Source: Mesorhabditis belari (taxonomy: Eukaryota > Nematoda > Chromadorea > Rhabditida > Rhabditidae). Taken from it: DNA of 64,000 nucleotides. The stretch lies in contig CAUEEP010000754.1 in the NCBI GenBank assembly GCA_958450365.1, forward strand, positions 1,830,001 to 1,894,000, written 5' to 3'. The translations under genes were made by a program, and so were the position numbers. The notes under the pieces were generated by a model that saw nothing but the letters and a program-made list of their open reading frames with translations, made no database searches and was not told where the DNA came from. How positions within the stretch are numbered: the stretch's first letter is position 1; every line of letters starts with the position of its first letter. This document shows, piece by piece, positions 12,263 to 22,525 of the stretch.

Positions 12263-12382
12263 TACCGTATTTACTCTATTAGTGGGGTCCCCCACTATTT
12301 TTTCAATCCCCTTCCAGACGACCCCACTATTAGAGAGGACCCCACTATTAGAGAGGACCCCACTAATAGAGTAAATACGGTA
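12263..12382. mobile_element. Short inverted-repeat element, ends TACCGTATTTACTCTATTAG
   Basis: The left end TACCGTATTTACTCTATTAG followed by TGGGGTC is mirrored at the right by GACCCCACTAATAGAGTAAA and TACGGTA. The interior holds two extra copies of GACCCCACTATTAGAGAG. A fragment of the same end (CTAATAGAGTATTTACGGTA) is present at 15,085-15,105. Confidence 0.8.
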
Positions 12383-12394
12383 AATAGGAACTAG

Positions 12395-12615
12395 AAAGGA
12401 GCTTTAAAGGAGCTTTAAAGGAGCTTTAAAGGAGCTTTAAAAGAGCTTTAAAAGAGCTTTAAAAGAGCTTTAATGGAGCTTTAAAGGAGCTTTAAAAGAC
12501 CTTTAAAGGAGCTTTAAAAGAGCTTTAAAAGAGCTTTAATGGAGCTTTAAAGGAGCTTTAAAGGAGCTTTAATGGAGCTTTAAAGGAGCTTTAAAAGAGC
12601 TTTAAAGGAACTTTT
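12395..12615. repeat. 12-base GGAGCTTTAAAG satellite
   Basis: About 18 tandem copies of GGAGCTTTAAAG or its variants (AGAGCTTTAAAA, GGAGCTTTAATG). The complementary unit (CTCCTTTAAAG) forms another array at about 13,190-13,345, giving an inverted arrangement of the same satellite. Confidence 0.9.
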
Positions 12616-13031
12616 TCAAAATAAACACAAAATAAACCAAAAAAAGAATGAAAAATTGATTAATCAATGATTAATCAAAAAAATCAATAAAGATTAGGGA
12701 AAATGTCGTATTTTTAAAAAAAAAATTCCCCGTGAAGGTCAAAAATTTTAAAGAAAAAGAAAAAGAAAAAAAGGTCATTTTCAATGAACGGCGACGGGTG
12801 TCTTTTAACTGTTATCACTCGAAAAATAATGGGGATATTCTTAAAGAAAATGATTGAGAAACTCATTGATTTTGGGGGAAAAAGAAGAATTTGAGCAATT
12901 TTAGCAATTTTAGCAATTACTCAATCATTTCATATGATTTTATCATCATCTTATCAATGTAAACCAAAAATTTACATTGATTAGATTGTTTTGCATCATT
13001 TTTCATTGCAAAACTCTCTTTGTTCTTTGGA

Positions 13032-13737
13032 ATTTAAGGTTTTTCGTGTTTTTCTCAGCAAAAACCCTTCGATTTTGCCTATTTTAACTATCATTTAATA
13101 GAGAATAAAATTCTCTATAGAACCTACTTCTCTATAGTTCCTACTTAGTTCCTTTATAGTTCCTTCATAGTTACTTTATAGTTCCTATTTAGTTCCTTTA
13201 AAGCTCCTTGAAAGCTCCTTTATAGTCCCTATTTCCTTCTTTTAAAGCTCCTCTAAAGCTCCTTTAAAGCTCCTTCAAAGCTCCTTCAAAGCTCCTCTAA
13301 AGCTCCTCTAAAGCTTCTTCAAAGCTCCTTTAAAGCTCCTTTATAGTTCCTATTTGGTTCCTTTTAACTATCATTTAATAGAGAATAAAATTGCGCATCG
13401 AATGATACCAAAATCAACGAAAAATATAATATCTATGCAAAGTTATGAGGCAAAAGGTTTTGGCAACCCATAATTGGCGCGAGGGTTTTGGTTTTTAACC
13501 AACAACTTTGTATGGATATTATATTTTTCGTTGATTTTGGTATCATTCGATGCGCAATTTTATTCTCTATCAAATGATAGTTAAAAGGAACTAAATAGGA
13601 ACTATAAAGGAACTATAAAGGAACTATAAAGGAACCATAAAGAAGTAGGTTCCTTTGTAGTTCCGTATTTAGTTCCTATTTGGTTCCTAAAATCGAAGGG
13701 TTTTTGCTGAGAAAAACAGGAAAAACCTTAAACTACC
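13032..13737. mobile_element. Large composite palindrome with satellite arms
   Basis: Outer ends are TTAAGGTTTTTCGTG...CAGCAAAAACCCTTCG at the left and the inverse, CGAAGGGTTTTTGCTG...AAAACCTTAA, at the right. The left arm carries an array of AAAGCTCCTTT units (13,190-13,345), absent from the right arm. A core palindrome at 13,372-13,576 contains GGTATCATTCGATGCGCAAT and its inverse. A single copy of the outer end recurs at 17,926-17,960. Confidence 0.65.
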
Positions 13738-14215
13738 AACAGCAAAAAAAAGGACCGACAAAATTAAGAAAGTTTGAGCAAAAAAAAGCAATAAAGAAAT
13801 AGAATTGAGATTAATTTGTAAAAGAAACAAGTCTAAAAAGTTAATACCTTTTGATAAAATAGGCAAAAATTGAGAAGACTTTCGTTTTTCGGCTAATTTC
13901 GACTGGGGACTTCAAGAAGGGGGAAAACTCGGAAAAAAAGGGAAATGGATGTTGGTGGAAAGGGAAAAATGAGAGAAGAGTGCATCGAATTTTTCCTTTT
14001 TTTTCTTTCTTTCTTTTTCTTCCAGAAAATTTCCCCGAATTTGGCCTGCGGAGAAGCCCAAATCGACCCCTTTTCCCCTTTTTAAGTCTTTTTTTTGCCA
14101 TTTCAATTCCCTAGACTCTCCTAGCATAAAATTTTCCTTCTTCTTTGATAAACATTAAGTTTTTTAGGATTAAGATAAAGATAAGATAAAGATTATTCTA
14201 GAATTTGAAGAGAAA
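13738..14215. other. No gene seen
   Basis: AT-rich sequence with pyrimidine runs. Two overlapping minus-strand frames between 13.84 and 14.13 kb have biased Lys/Arg/Phe composition, no family match and no splice context, so they are not annotated. Confidence 0.4.
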
Positions 14216-14585
14216 AGGTTTCTAGAGTTGCTAGAGTTGCTAGGGTTGCTAGAGTGGCTAGAGTATTCTAGAATTGGAAGAGAAAAGGTTTCTAGAGTTG
14301 CTAGAGATAGGCTAGAGTTGCTAGGGTTGCTAGAGTTGCTAGAGTTGCTAGAGATAGGCTAGAGTTGCTAGGGTTGCTAGAGTTGCTAGGGTTGCTAGAG
14401 TTGCTAGAGTTGCTAGAGCTGCTAGGGTGGCTAGAGTTGCTAGGGTTGCTAGAGTTGCTAGAGTTGCTAGAGTTGCTAGGGTTGCTAGAGTTGCCAGGGT
14501 TGCTAGAGCTGCTAGAGGTAGGCTAGAGCTGCTAGAGCTGCTAGAGATAGGCTAGAGATAGGCTAGAGATAGGCTAGAGATAGGC
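14216..14585. repeat. 9-base TTGCTAGAG satellite
   Basis: About 35 copies of TTGCTAGAG with variants TTGCTAGGG, GTGGCTAGA and GATAGGCTAGA. The last five units are the GATAGGCTAGA form, so variants are locally homogenised. Confidence 0.9.
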
Positions 14586-15724
14586 TGAAGCATTTAGCGT
14601 GTCTTCTTATAAAGCCAAAAGGTGTGTGTTTAGAAAAACAATTGAAAAATGGATTCAACAAAAAATGAATGAGGACTCAAAATTGCAATGGAGTCTAACA
14701 ATTGAAAATTTCTCAAAAATTTTACGGAAAAATCTTTTTATGATCAAATGATTCATGCTGGTTTTAGGCTAAGAATTGAGAAGGAGAAAAAGGGAAAAGA
14801 GAATCTGACGATACACATTTCATCAAGAAAAGGGAGTGGGAAGATTTGAGAAGGAAAATATTATAAGTTGAAAAGTAGTAAAGAAATGAGATAGAATTTC
14901 ATCTAGTACAGTAAAGGCTTTCTAATTTCTAAAGCACGGAGTAGACTAATTTCCGCAACGCAACGCAAAAAATCACCCATTATCTATACTTTAATTTGAT
15001 ATCTAAGCGTACAGGAATAAACGTACTGGTGTCGAGATTTGAGCGTTTATTTGAGAGGAAACTTTGACGCTTCTATAAGGACTTCTAATAGAGTATTTAC
15101 GGTATAAAAGAAAACAAAAAAAAGCGCCAATAAACCACACTGTGGATCGGGAAACAAAAACGAGAAGGGGCTTTGGTTTGGAGAAAGTGAAAATGGGGAG
15201 AAAAGGGGAGAGAAGGAGTGATGGCCGATTGTTTAGTGGAGTGACATGTGTTTTGGGACAGCGAGTGGTGGCCAAGAAGGAGATGGGCTGGAGAGACTCT
15301 GGGGAGTTTTAGGGAAGAAGTAAAAGAGCGAGCTGGATGGATCCAGGTCTTGGAACCTGGACACAGGCCCTCAGGCTCTAGATGAGAACCCTGTGACTCG
15401 GGCTGTTGATCCAATTCATCTCAAAAGCACTATGAGATCCCCTGGTTCAGTCCTTGGAACAAGGAGGTGAGACTAGAGCTCGCAACACTTTTGAGACTAG
15501 AGCTCCTATGAAAATTGTGGCCTGTACTGAGCCTGGTAGAGCTTGAGGGACCCTGGAGCTCGTGTTCTGCCTAAAGGATTCAGCTCTCTCCCCCTTTTCT
15601 TCTTTTCCCGATTTTCCGGATCTCACGATGGGTGTAATGCCCATTTCTCCTTCTTTTGTCAATTTCTCCCTTTAGTTTTTTCTCTTTTAACTTTCCCCAA
15701 AGACCACAAACACTTGGTGCCAGT
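14586..15724. other. No gene seen
   Basis: Includes a remnant of the TACCGTATTTACTC element end at about 15,085-15,105 and a GC-richer stretch at 15,280-15,560. Minus-strand frames here are proline/serine/phenylalanine-rich and lack splice-phase support. Confidence 0.4.
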
Positions 15725-15735
15725 TATTATCTTGG

Positions 15736-15953
15736 AAATCGCTTGGCCTGAGCTCAAATCCCTTGGCCTAAGCTCTAGATTCGCTTGGCCTGAGCTCTAG
15801 ATCCGCCTGGCCTGAGCTGTAGATCCGCTTGGCCTAAGCTCTAGATTCGCTTGGCCTGAGCTCTAGATCCGCTTGGCCTGAGCTGTAGATCCGCTTGGCC
15901 TAAGCTCTAGATTCGCTTGGCCTGAGCTCTAGATCCGCTTGGCCTGAGCTTAT
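15736..15953. repeat. 22-base CGCTTGGCCTGAGCTCTAGAT satellite
   Basis: Ten tandem copies of a unit reading CGCTTGGCCTGAGCTCTAGAT, with CTAAGCTC and GAGCTGTAGATC variants. A three-unit higher-order block repeats twice (variant order is the same). Confidence 0.9.
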
Positions 15954-16544
15954 CTAGATCTCAAAATCAGAATTCGATTAGAAAAGGAAATTTAAAGCTT
16001 TAAAATATAAGATGTTATTATAAAATGACGTCAAATCAGACTGTTGTTATCTGCAAGATTTTGCAAAAACAAAATTCGAAAGGAAATCTATTTTCAGCTC
16101 AAAAATGACTCAATGATCGGAATAAAAAAAAAAGAGAAAATGACGTTTGGGAGTCGAATATTATGAGAATCGGCCTATAAATCGGTTTATAAATCGGGCT
16201 AATTTTAAGGAAAACCCTAAGAAAGAGAAAAAGATAAGCTAAAAATAGACAAAGTGTTGAGAAATCAAGGTACGGATAAAAGATTTATCCGGATCTGGCT
16301 TACTGGAAAGATCTAATCTAGGCTAGGGTCAAGGCTAGGGTCAAGGCTAGAGCTTAGGCTTAGACTTAGGGAGAGGACCTAGTCTTGAAAATTTCCCTGA
16401 ACCAGCGCCAGGTTCCGGACGCCTTTTGGCATACAGCGCTTGAATAGAGGTGACATTTGGAATATCCAAATGCCAATACGGGTCATTAAAAGCTGGGTTA
16501 CTGTAGCTTTTTATCGTGAACTAACAAGATCAGCTTGCTTAATG

Positions 16545-16700
16545 ATTGCTTTGCTTGTTGATTGCTGATTGCTCATTGCTCAATTGCTGATTGCTTTGCT
16601 TGCTGATTGCTGAATTGCTGATTGCTGAATTGCTGATTGCTCAATTGCTGATTGCTGATTGCTCAATTGCTCAATTGCTGATTGCTCAATTGCAGATCGA
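16545..16700. repeat. GATTGCTGATTGCTCAATTGCT satellite
   Basis: Short units GATTGCT and CAATTGCT in tandem, about 20 copies. From 15,954 to 16,544 nothing gene-like was seen except short repeats such as AAGGCTAGGGTC at 16,320-16,345. Confidence 0.85.
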
Positions 16701-17515
16701 CTACTAAAAAGTGTTTATGCTAGTCAGATTCCCAATCGAAATTTCCTGATTTGCTGATTTCCAAAAATAGTTGGAAAAGGGCGAGAAAACCCGGTGTGTT
16801 TCTATTGGGAAAAGCGAGAAATTGGAGAAATTTTTGGGGAAATTCAGTCGAATTTGCGAAAATTTCTCGCAAATTCGGCAAAAATCAAAAATTTGTTGCT
16901 ATTTTTGGAAAGATTTTGAATTTTTTTTTGGAAAAAAAGCCGATTTGCATTAAAAATTGGGGGAGGAGAACAGGAATTTTGTGGGAATTTTGTGGGAATT
17001 TTGGGGAATTTGGGGGGAATTTTTGGGAGAATTTTTTGATTTTTAGAAATTCGATTTTAAAATTTCAAAAAAAAACTTTAAAATCCAGAAAAACGCCCTC
17101 AAAATACAGTAAATTTACGTAAAATTCGAGAAAAAATGGGGTTTTTCGTTTTTTTTTTTTCTTTTGCGAGAACGATAAATCCTTTGCGATTTTTGTCGGG
17201 AAAATCCTATTTTTGGAGGCATTTCTCTCAACGAAACAAGTCGATATTCGGGAAAAGAGAGAGAGAAAATCATTTGGATTTTGGGGAAAGAGAATGGGGC
17301 AAAAAAAAAAGAGACAAATTATCGTTTTGTGAACAGAGAAAAATCGGCAACTTTCCTCGTTTTTCTCATTTTTCTTTCGATTTCCCCAATCTCTCAGCGC
17401 AATTCTCGATCCTGACGATCCGAACGATTTTCGCCGGGAAAAATTCGTATTTCAAACTCATTACTAACAAGTTGCAAACCGCAGTTGAATACGGAATACC
17501 GTCAAAATTTTGATA
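16701..17515. other. Long biased reading frames, no gene supported
   Basis: Open frames at 16,751-17,122 and 17,136-17,513 are rich in Phe, Lys, Asn and Arg because the DNA is a run of GAAATTTTG-like words. They carry no recognisable domain. Confidence 0.4.
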
Positions 17516-17564
17516 TATTTACATGCTTTATTAGATGTAAATGCTCCAATAGACCTACACTCTA

Positions 17565-17880
17565 GAGGGCGCTTGAGAAATAGACGTACACGCTCTAAGA
17601 GACGTACAAGCTCTAAGAGACGTACAAGCTCTAAGAGACGTACAAGCTCTAATAGACGTACATGTTCTAATAGACCTACATGCTCTAATAGATGTACAAG
17701 CTCTAATAGACGCAGAAGCTCTAATAGACGTACAAGCTCTAATAGACGTAGAAGCTCTAATAGACGCAGAAGCTCTAGTCGACGTACAAGATCTAATAGA
17801 CTAAATAGGAACTATAAAGTAGCCAAATAGAAACGTACAAGCTCTAATAGACGTACATACTTCAATAAACGCCCCCTCCT
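17565..17880 (+). repeat. 18-base TAGACGTACAAGCTCTAA satellite
   Basis: About 17 copies of an 18-mer, TAGACGTACAAGCTCTAA with changes. Because 18 is divisible by three it stays open and would read as repeats of Arg-Arg-Thr-Ser-Ser-Asn. A related array, TAGACGTACATGTTCTAT, lies at 18,863-18,975. Confidence 0.9.
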
Positions 17881-18280
17881 TTTCTAAATTTAGAAAGATT
17901 TAGATTTAGAGCACGATGTTGAAAATTGAAGGTTTTTCTCAGCGCAAACCCTTCGATTTTCGCGCTCTTTGAGTGCACCTTTTCTCATTTTTTACAAATG
18001 TTATTCGGCAATGTTGCGTAATCATTCTTTAATAATTTAATTATTGAAAAGAACCTCGGAAAGAATGACAAGGACGTCAACTACGACTCAGACGCGTCAA
18101 TTCAATTAAACACTACTTCTGGAAATGAACGAACGTCTGCTAACCATGCCGAAAGAAGAACTACTCCAGGGAATAGAATTCAATTTTTTATGTTAATTTA
18201 ATTTTTTGCTATATATTTAACGAAAATAAGAATTTATCTATGCTTATTTTCAAGTTTTCATTAATATTCTTTTTTTAGGA

Positions 18281-18490
18281 ATGGATTCTTCAAATGCAGA
18301 AGAGGACTTCAAGAAGAGGCGCTCTTTTTCGGCTGCGTTCAAATTGAAAGCCATTAGGTTTGCCAAAAAAAAACGTCAAATAAGAAAGCTGCCGAAAAGT
18401 TTCAAGTTGCCAAGCCAAGAATTATTGAGTGACGAAAACAACAAGAACGTCTGCTCTCGGGAAATAACAATGCAAAGCGATAGCGATTGA
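18281..18490 (+). pseudogene. Decayed Brinker/HTH-type DNA-binding domain, probably transposon-derived
   Basis: After a good acceptor (CTTTTTTTAG) the frame opens MDSSNAEEDF, then KRRSFSAAFKLKAIRFAKK. This matches the start of the BrkDBD/Psq-like helix-turn-helix found at the N-terminus of some transposases and transposon-derived proteins. A one-base shift in the run of A at 18,366-18,374 moves the homologous frame; in the other frame the text continues NKKAAEKFQVAKPRIIE and then meets TGA where such domains have Trp (IIEWRK). The remainder runs into a GGCGATTGAAAGGA minisatellite. The family is inferred from the motif; the breaks are seen directly. Confidence 0.5.
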
Positions 18491-18582
18491 AAGGAGGCGA
18501 TTGAAAGGAGGCGATTGAAAGGAGGCGATTGGAAGGAGGCGATTGGAAGGAGGCGATTGGAAGGAGGCGATTGGAAGAAGGC
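18484..18582. repeat. 14-base GGCGATTGAAAGGA repeat
   Basis: Seven tandem copies, GGCGATTGAAAGGA changing to GGCGATTGGAAGGA in the later units. It begins within the decayed HTH fragment. Confidence 0.9.
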
Positions 18583-18729
18583 GGACGAAAGCTCAATTTC
18601 TTTTTGAAGCTGATCAAAGCCTGGCAATTTGGGTTTGAGAGAAGCGAAGGAAAAATGACTCGTCGAATGATTTTGGAGCGTACGAAAAAGTAAAATTTTT
18701 ATTTTGATGTAGTTTGCATCACAACTTTA

Positions 18730-18975
18730 TATTAGGTTCTGATTTGGTTCTAATATGGTTCTAATATGGTTCTAATATGGTTCTAATCTGGTTCTAATCT
18801 GGTTCTAATCTGGTTCTAATCTGGTTCTAATATGGTTCTAATATGGTTCTGATTTGGTTCCGTACGTACATGCTCTATTAGACGTACATGTTCTATTAGA
18901 CGTACATGTTCTATTAGACGTACATGTTCTATTAGACGTACATGTTCTATTAGACGTACATGTTCTATTAGACGC
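18730..18975. repeat. 12-base TTCTAATATGGT array joined to an 18-base array
   Basis: Bases 18,730-18,860 hold about ten copies of GGTTCTAATATG or GGTTCTAATCTG. They pass directly into six copies of TAGACGTACATGTTCTAT at 18,863-18,975. Confidence 0.9.
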
Positions 18976-20070
18976 ACATCTAATATGTTATATTAGAAGT
19001 ATATTAGAAGTTTTACGGTAATTAAAACATTATGCTAAGAAAAAGGAAAATGATTGACTAAATTTTCGTGGAAAAGAAGGAAAAAAGAAATAAATTTCGA
19101 TGTGATCAAAAAAGGAAAACTGTCCCGAAAAGTCTAAAAATGGAATCTCTTTGAGCATTCCTTATTGAAATGTTTCCATTATTTGGAGGAATTTTTGATG
19201 AATCAAAAATCGATCAAAAAAAAATTGTTCATAATGATTAATTTCTTAAAGACGAAACATTCAGAAAAAATCGGGGATTTGAAAAAGTAAATTTTTTTTT
19301 TCTCAAAAATTTCTCCAAATGATATTTTACCAAAGATATTTTTGCTTTTAGCAAAGCAAAAAAGCAAAGGTTTTCAGGAAAAAATTAGGGAAAATTTGGT
19401 CGGCTGTGCAAATTTCCGCGAGATAAATTCAGAATTTTGGAAAAGTAAATGGAATTCTTGAAAAAAATCCTGAAAAATTCGTTTTAAAGTCTTTAAAAAG
19501 TCTTTAAAATTCAAATTTGAAACAATTTCGAAGGCTTTTCAAAGAGAAAACAGGAAATTTGATGGAAATTGATGGAAAATGATGGAATTTTATACAATTT
19601 CCATCGCTTTTTTCTCTGGCATCGCATCACAATACGTTTTTGATAGGAAAATCGATTTTTTGACTATGAGAAAAGAGATATTTTTAGCTAAAGATAAGAG
19701 GGTTTATCAAGAAAACAAGAGATTTCAATGTTTTTGAGACATTTTTATTAGAAATCGAAGCTCCAAAGCTCCAGCTTCCAAGTCTCTCTCTCTCTCTCAG
19801 CTTTCAGCTCCATTTTCAGCTTTCTTTCCTTTTTTGCTCATTCACTCAAGATTTCATATGCATAAAAGTAGGGTTTTGCTGAGGTGAATGAAGCTGAAAT
19901 AGCTGAAAGCTGAAAAAAGGTGGAAAGTAGTGGGTAAAAAGGTACTTTAAAACATGACAAGCTTTTAGGCACGTCGAATTTGCTTTCATTCGATAGAAAA
20001 TTTGATTTCGAGTCGAATAAAAGCAAAGTCAACGTTTTTCAAACAAATTCTGCTAAGTTATGAGCAAAAA
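18976..20070. other. No gene seen
   Basis: AT-rich sequence without a convincing exon on either strand. A CT microsatellite (TCTCTCTCTCTCTC) lies at about 19,783-19,797. Confidence 0.4.
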
Positions 20071-20074
20071 TAGG

Positions 20075-20340
20075 TAGATTGCCAACGGCAAACGGATCAA
20101 AAAAAGAGGCGGAGCTAAGATGGCTGGGGGCGGCGCGCGTATAAAAGGTCTTTCTGGCCCCGCCCCTTTTCCCATTGGCAATCTAACTTTGAGCTCAAAT
20201 TTCTCGGAGTTGAGCTGTTCAACGTAAATAGTTTTTGGACCAATCGACGAAGAAAGAGAAGGCGCATCAAATGATATGAAGAACAGTTAAATTCGAAAGC
20301 CCAACACTGAGATATTTAAGCTCAAAGTTAGAGTTGCTAA
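20075..20340. mobile_element. Foldback element with AGATTGCCAA ends and a GC-rich centre
   Basis: GGTAGATTGCCAACGG at 20,075 is mirrored by CCATTGGCAATCTA at 20,171-20,186. ATCTAACTTTGAGCTCAAA is mirrored by TAAGCTCAAAGTTAGAGTTG at 20,318-20,337. The enclosed 20,120-20,165 is unusually GC-rich (GGGGGCGGCGCGCG, GGCCCCGCCCC). A composite of two nested inverted repeats is the simplest reading. Confidence 0.5.
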
Positions 20341-21500
20341 TAGTAAAATGTTAACCGCAGCTAACAGTGGTAATCATTGAAACAGACTACAAGAGCGAGC
20401 AGGTGAGGGTGAGAAGAAATGGCAAGCATTTGATTCGGCTTGTCCATTCCATTCCCCCTCTTTCCCGCATTCGATTTCAATTCCATCGAAGTGCTCCCGA
20501 AAAGTTCCCCTTGCATCTCTTCGACAGCTTTCCCCCCTAGTTTTTCTCATTTCCCTAAAAAAATGCAAAATTTATACCACTACAACGACATTTTATTCCT
20601 ATAAAAATCGATTTTGACTTTTTTAGAGGGAAACTTTCTATTGGGAACAATAGCTAGATCTAGATGAAAATAAAGAATAGATCAATCAATCAATCAATCA
20701 ATCAAAAAAAGATTAGATCAATCAATTTGGTTCAAAAGAGCTCAAAAAAGAGCTGAAAAACGTCATCTGATTAGTTTTATGAATGAAGAAATAGATTTAA
20801 AAGTCGAAAATGATTTACAGATCTACAAAATTCTAGTCAAAAACTTTGAAAATCGATAAAGTAAAGTGTGTTTAGAAAAAGTCGACGATCAAATTGAAAT
20901 GGGATTCCGATTTTGGGGGAAATGGAGAGAAATTAGAGAGTGATTGAAATAAACACAAAGGAGTGCTAAAAAGGAACAAAAGCAGAAAGATGAAAGATTG
21001 AAAATAGAAGAAATGCCAAGTTTTTCGAGGCCAAAGGACCGGAAGAGACGAAGGGGGAGCCTCTCCTCCTCCAGCCTCCCCATCGATTGCCCTTCCGGAC
21101 CCACTCCCCTCTCTTTCTATTCCATTTTCTATATCTTTCTTCTTTTCTTTGCTTTCTTTCGTTCTTTGCTTTCTTCCTTTTTCATCCTTTCTTTCTTCTC
21201 TTTTCGATTATATCAAAGTCCTTTTTCGGGAGGAGGCCCAACCCGCTCTTTTTCTGATCTAATGCAAGATTATTATAGAGATTAGATTATTAAAACTTGA
21301 AAAATATGAATTGATAGATTTGAGACTATAATAAACCGGCTTCTAATTGTCGGGTTCACCAAAATATTTATCATTTATCATCTAGCAAGGTTTCTAAATA
21401 GATTTAACAATACCAATTTTGCTAACAAGGAAAGGTCAACTGGCTGAGCCAGTCAAATGCTTTGAAAATCTGGTCTTAACGGCTTCCTTGCCGACTTAAC
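20341..21500. other. No gene seen
   Basis: Contains a short ATCAATCAATCAATCA run at about 20,681-20,704 and pyrimidine-rich stretches. No phase-consistent exon set was found. Confidence 0.4.
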
Positions 21501-21506
21501 ACGTCG

Positions 21507-21577
21507 CAGATGTGGCCGAGTGGTAATGCATTCGTTTCCCGGGCGAGATCTCGCGAGTTCGTTCCCGACTTTGGATC
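21507..21577 (+). tRNA. Degenerate tRNA-Ser-like sequence
   Basis: GCAGATGTGGCCGAGTGGT resembles the 5' end of nematode tRNA-Ser, with a perfect A-box-like TGGCCGAGTGG. GAGTTCGTTCCCGAC resembles a B box (GGTTCGAATCC) with changes. The 3' side does not pair with GCAGATG and the anticodon arm is not clear, so this is likely a tRNA relic or the head of a tRNA-derived SINE rather than a working tRNA. Confidence 0.35.
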
Positions 21578-22525
21578 TTTTGCTTTTTTCAAGAATTGTT
21601 GAAGCATTTAGCAGCAAGCTAATCAAAGCCGGCTGATTGAACTCGACAAGATCAAGGTGAAGGCAAGATTTAAGCCTTATCTTAAACCAAAAACTAGCCT
21701 CTATTCAGAGATTTTCCCCAAAAGCTTTTCCCATTTTATGTCCAAACGGAGAAAACTCGTGTTCGTTAGGAAATGGAAAAAAAAAAAAAGAGGGGATTAC
21801 TCAGAGAATGGAACTCTGGGAAAAGTGACGGAAAGACGACTTTTTGGGGATTTTTGCGGGACATACATGCAATGAGATGAGAAAAAGGGAATGAGTGAAT
21901 AAAAAAGGGGGACAAGTTGAGAGAATTGAAGAGGTTCTCTCTGTAAAAGTTCACCTAATCCAGACTGTATTGGGCTCCGATTTGATTCTTGGAAAATTTT
22001 GACATAACTTTTTACATGTTCTTGCTCTTTCCAGAGATTCCTAGTCTACCAGGAAGCTGCCTAAGTGTGTCCAAGCAAAGGATTGATTGGAGAAAAAAGG
22101 AAAAAAGAGAAAAAAGGCAAAGGAGCCCAAATCGAAGTGATGGGTCCCTTGGGGGGAAATTTGGGGGAAAAGGGGAGCTGAACAGAAATGAGAAGAGGAG
22201 GAAAAACAGCTCTTGATCTGCCAATGGAATGGACAGATCACGAAAGAAGAGAAACAGAAGAGAAACAGAAGAGAAAAGAAAAGAGTCAAGAGAAACTGAT
22301 TTATTGGGAACTTCTCAGGGTTTACGGGTATTCTTTTAATGAAATGGGGATTTTGTTTCGAAGGAATTGATTGAATAGTATCTTAAGTTTAAAGAAATTC
22401 AGATCAAGACACGGATTTGCTTTCACAGACTCCACAACAACCGATTTCAACGTTTAAAACAAACAACAAAACAGCACAAATTCGAGAATCACACTTATAT
22501 TGTATACAAAAGTCCGGCTACTTAC
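21578..22525. other. No gene seen
   Basis: Several frames exist on both strands but are Lys/Arg- or Phe/Ser-biased and lack splice-phase support. Further 3' exons of the minus-strand gene that starts at 25.3 kb may lie here but were not found. Confidence 0.35.

Noticed and set aside
15003..15662. Minus-strand frames near 15 kb
   Set aside because: No phase-consistent exons and no recognisable domain; composition biased.
16751..17513. Two long plus-strand frames of over 120 codons as genes
   Set aside because: They are made of repeated GAAATTTTG-like words, have Lys/Phe/Arg-biased composition, and lack domain, start context or splice signals.
14216..18975. Regular repeats as a CRISPR array
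   Set aside because: Units are contiguous without unique spacers and the genome is eukaryotic.
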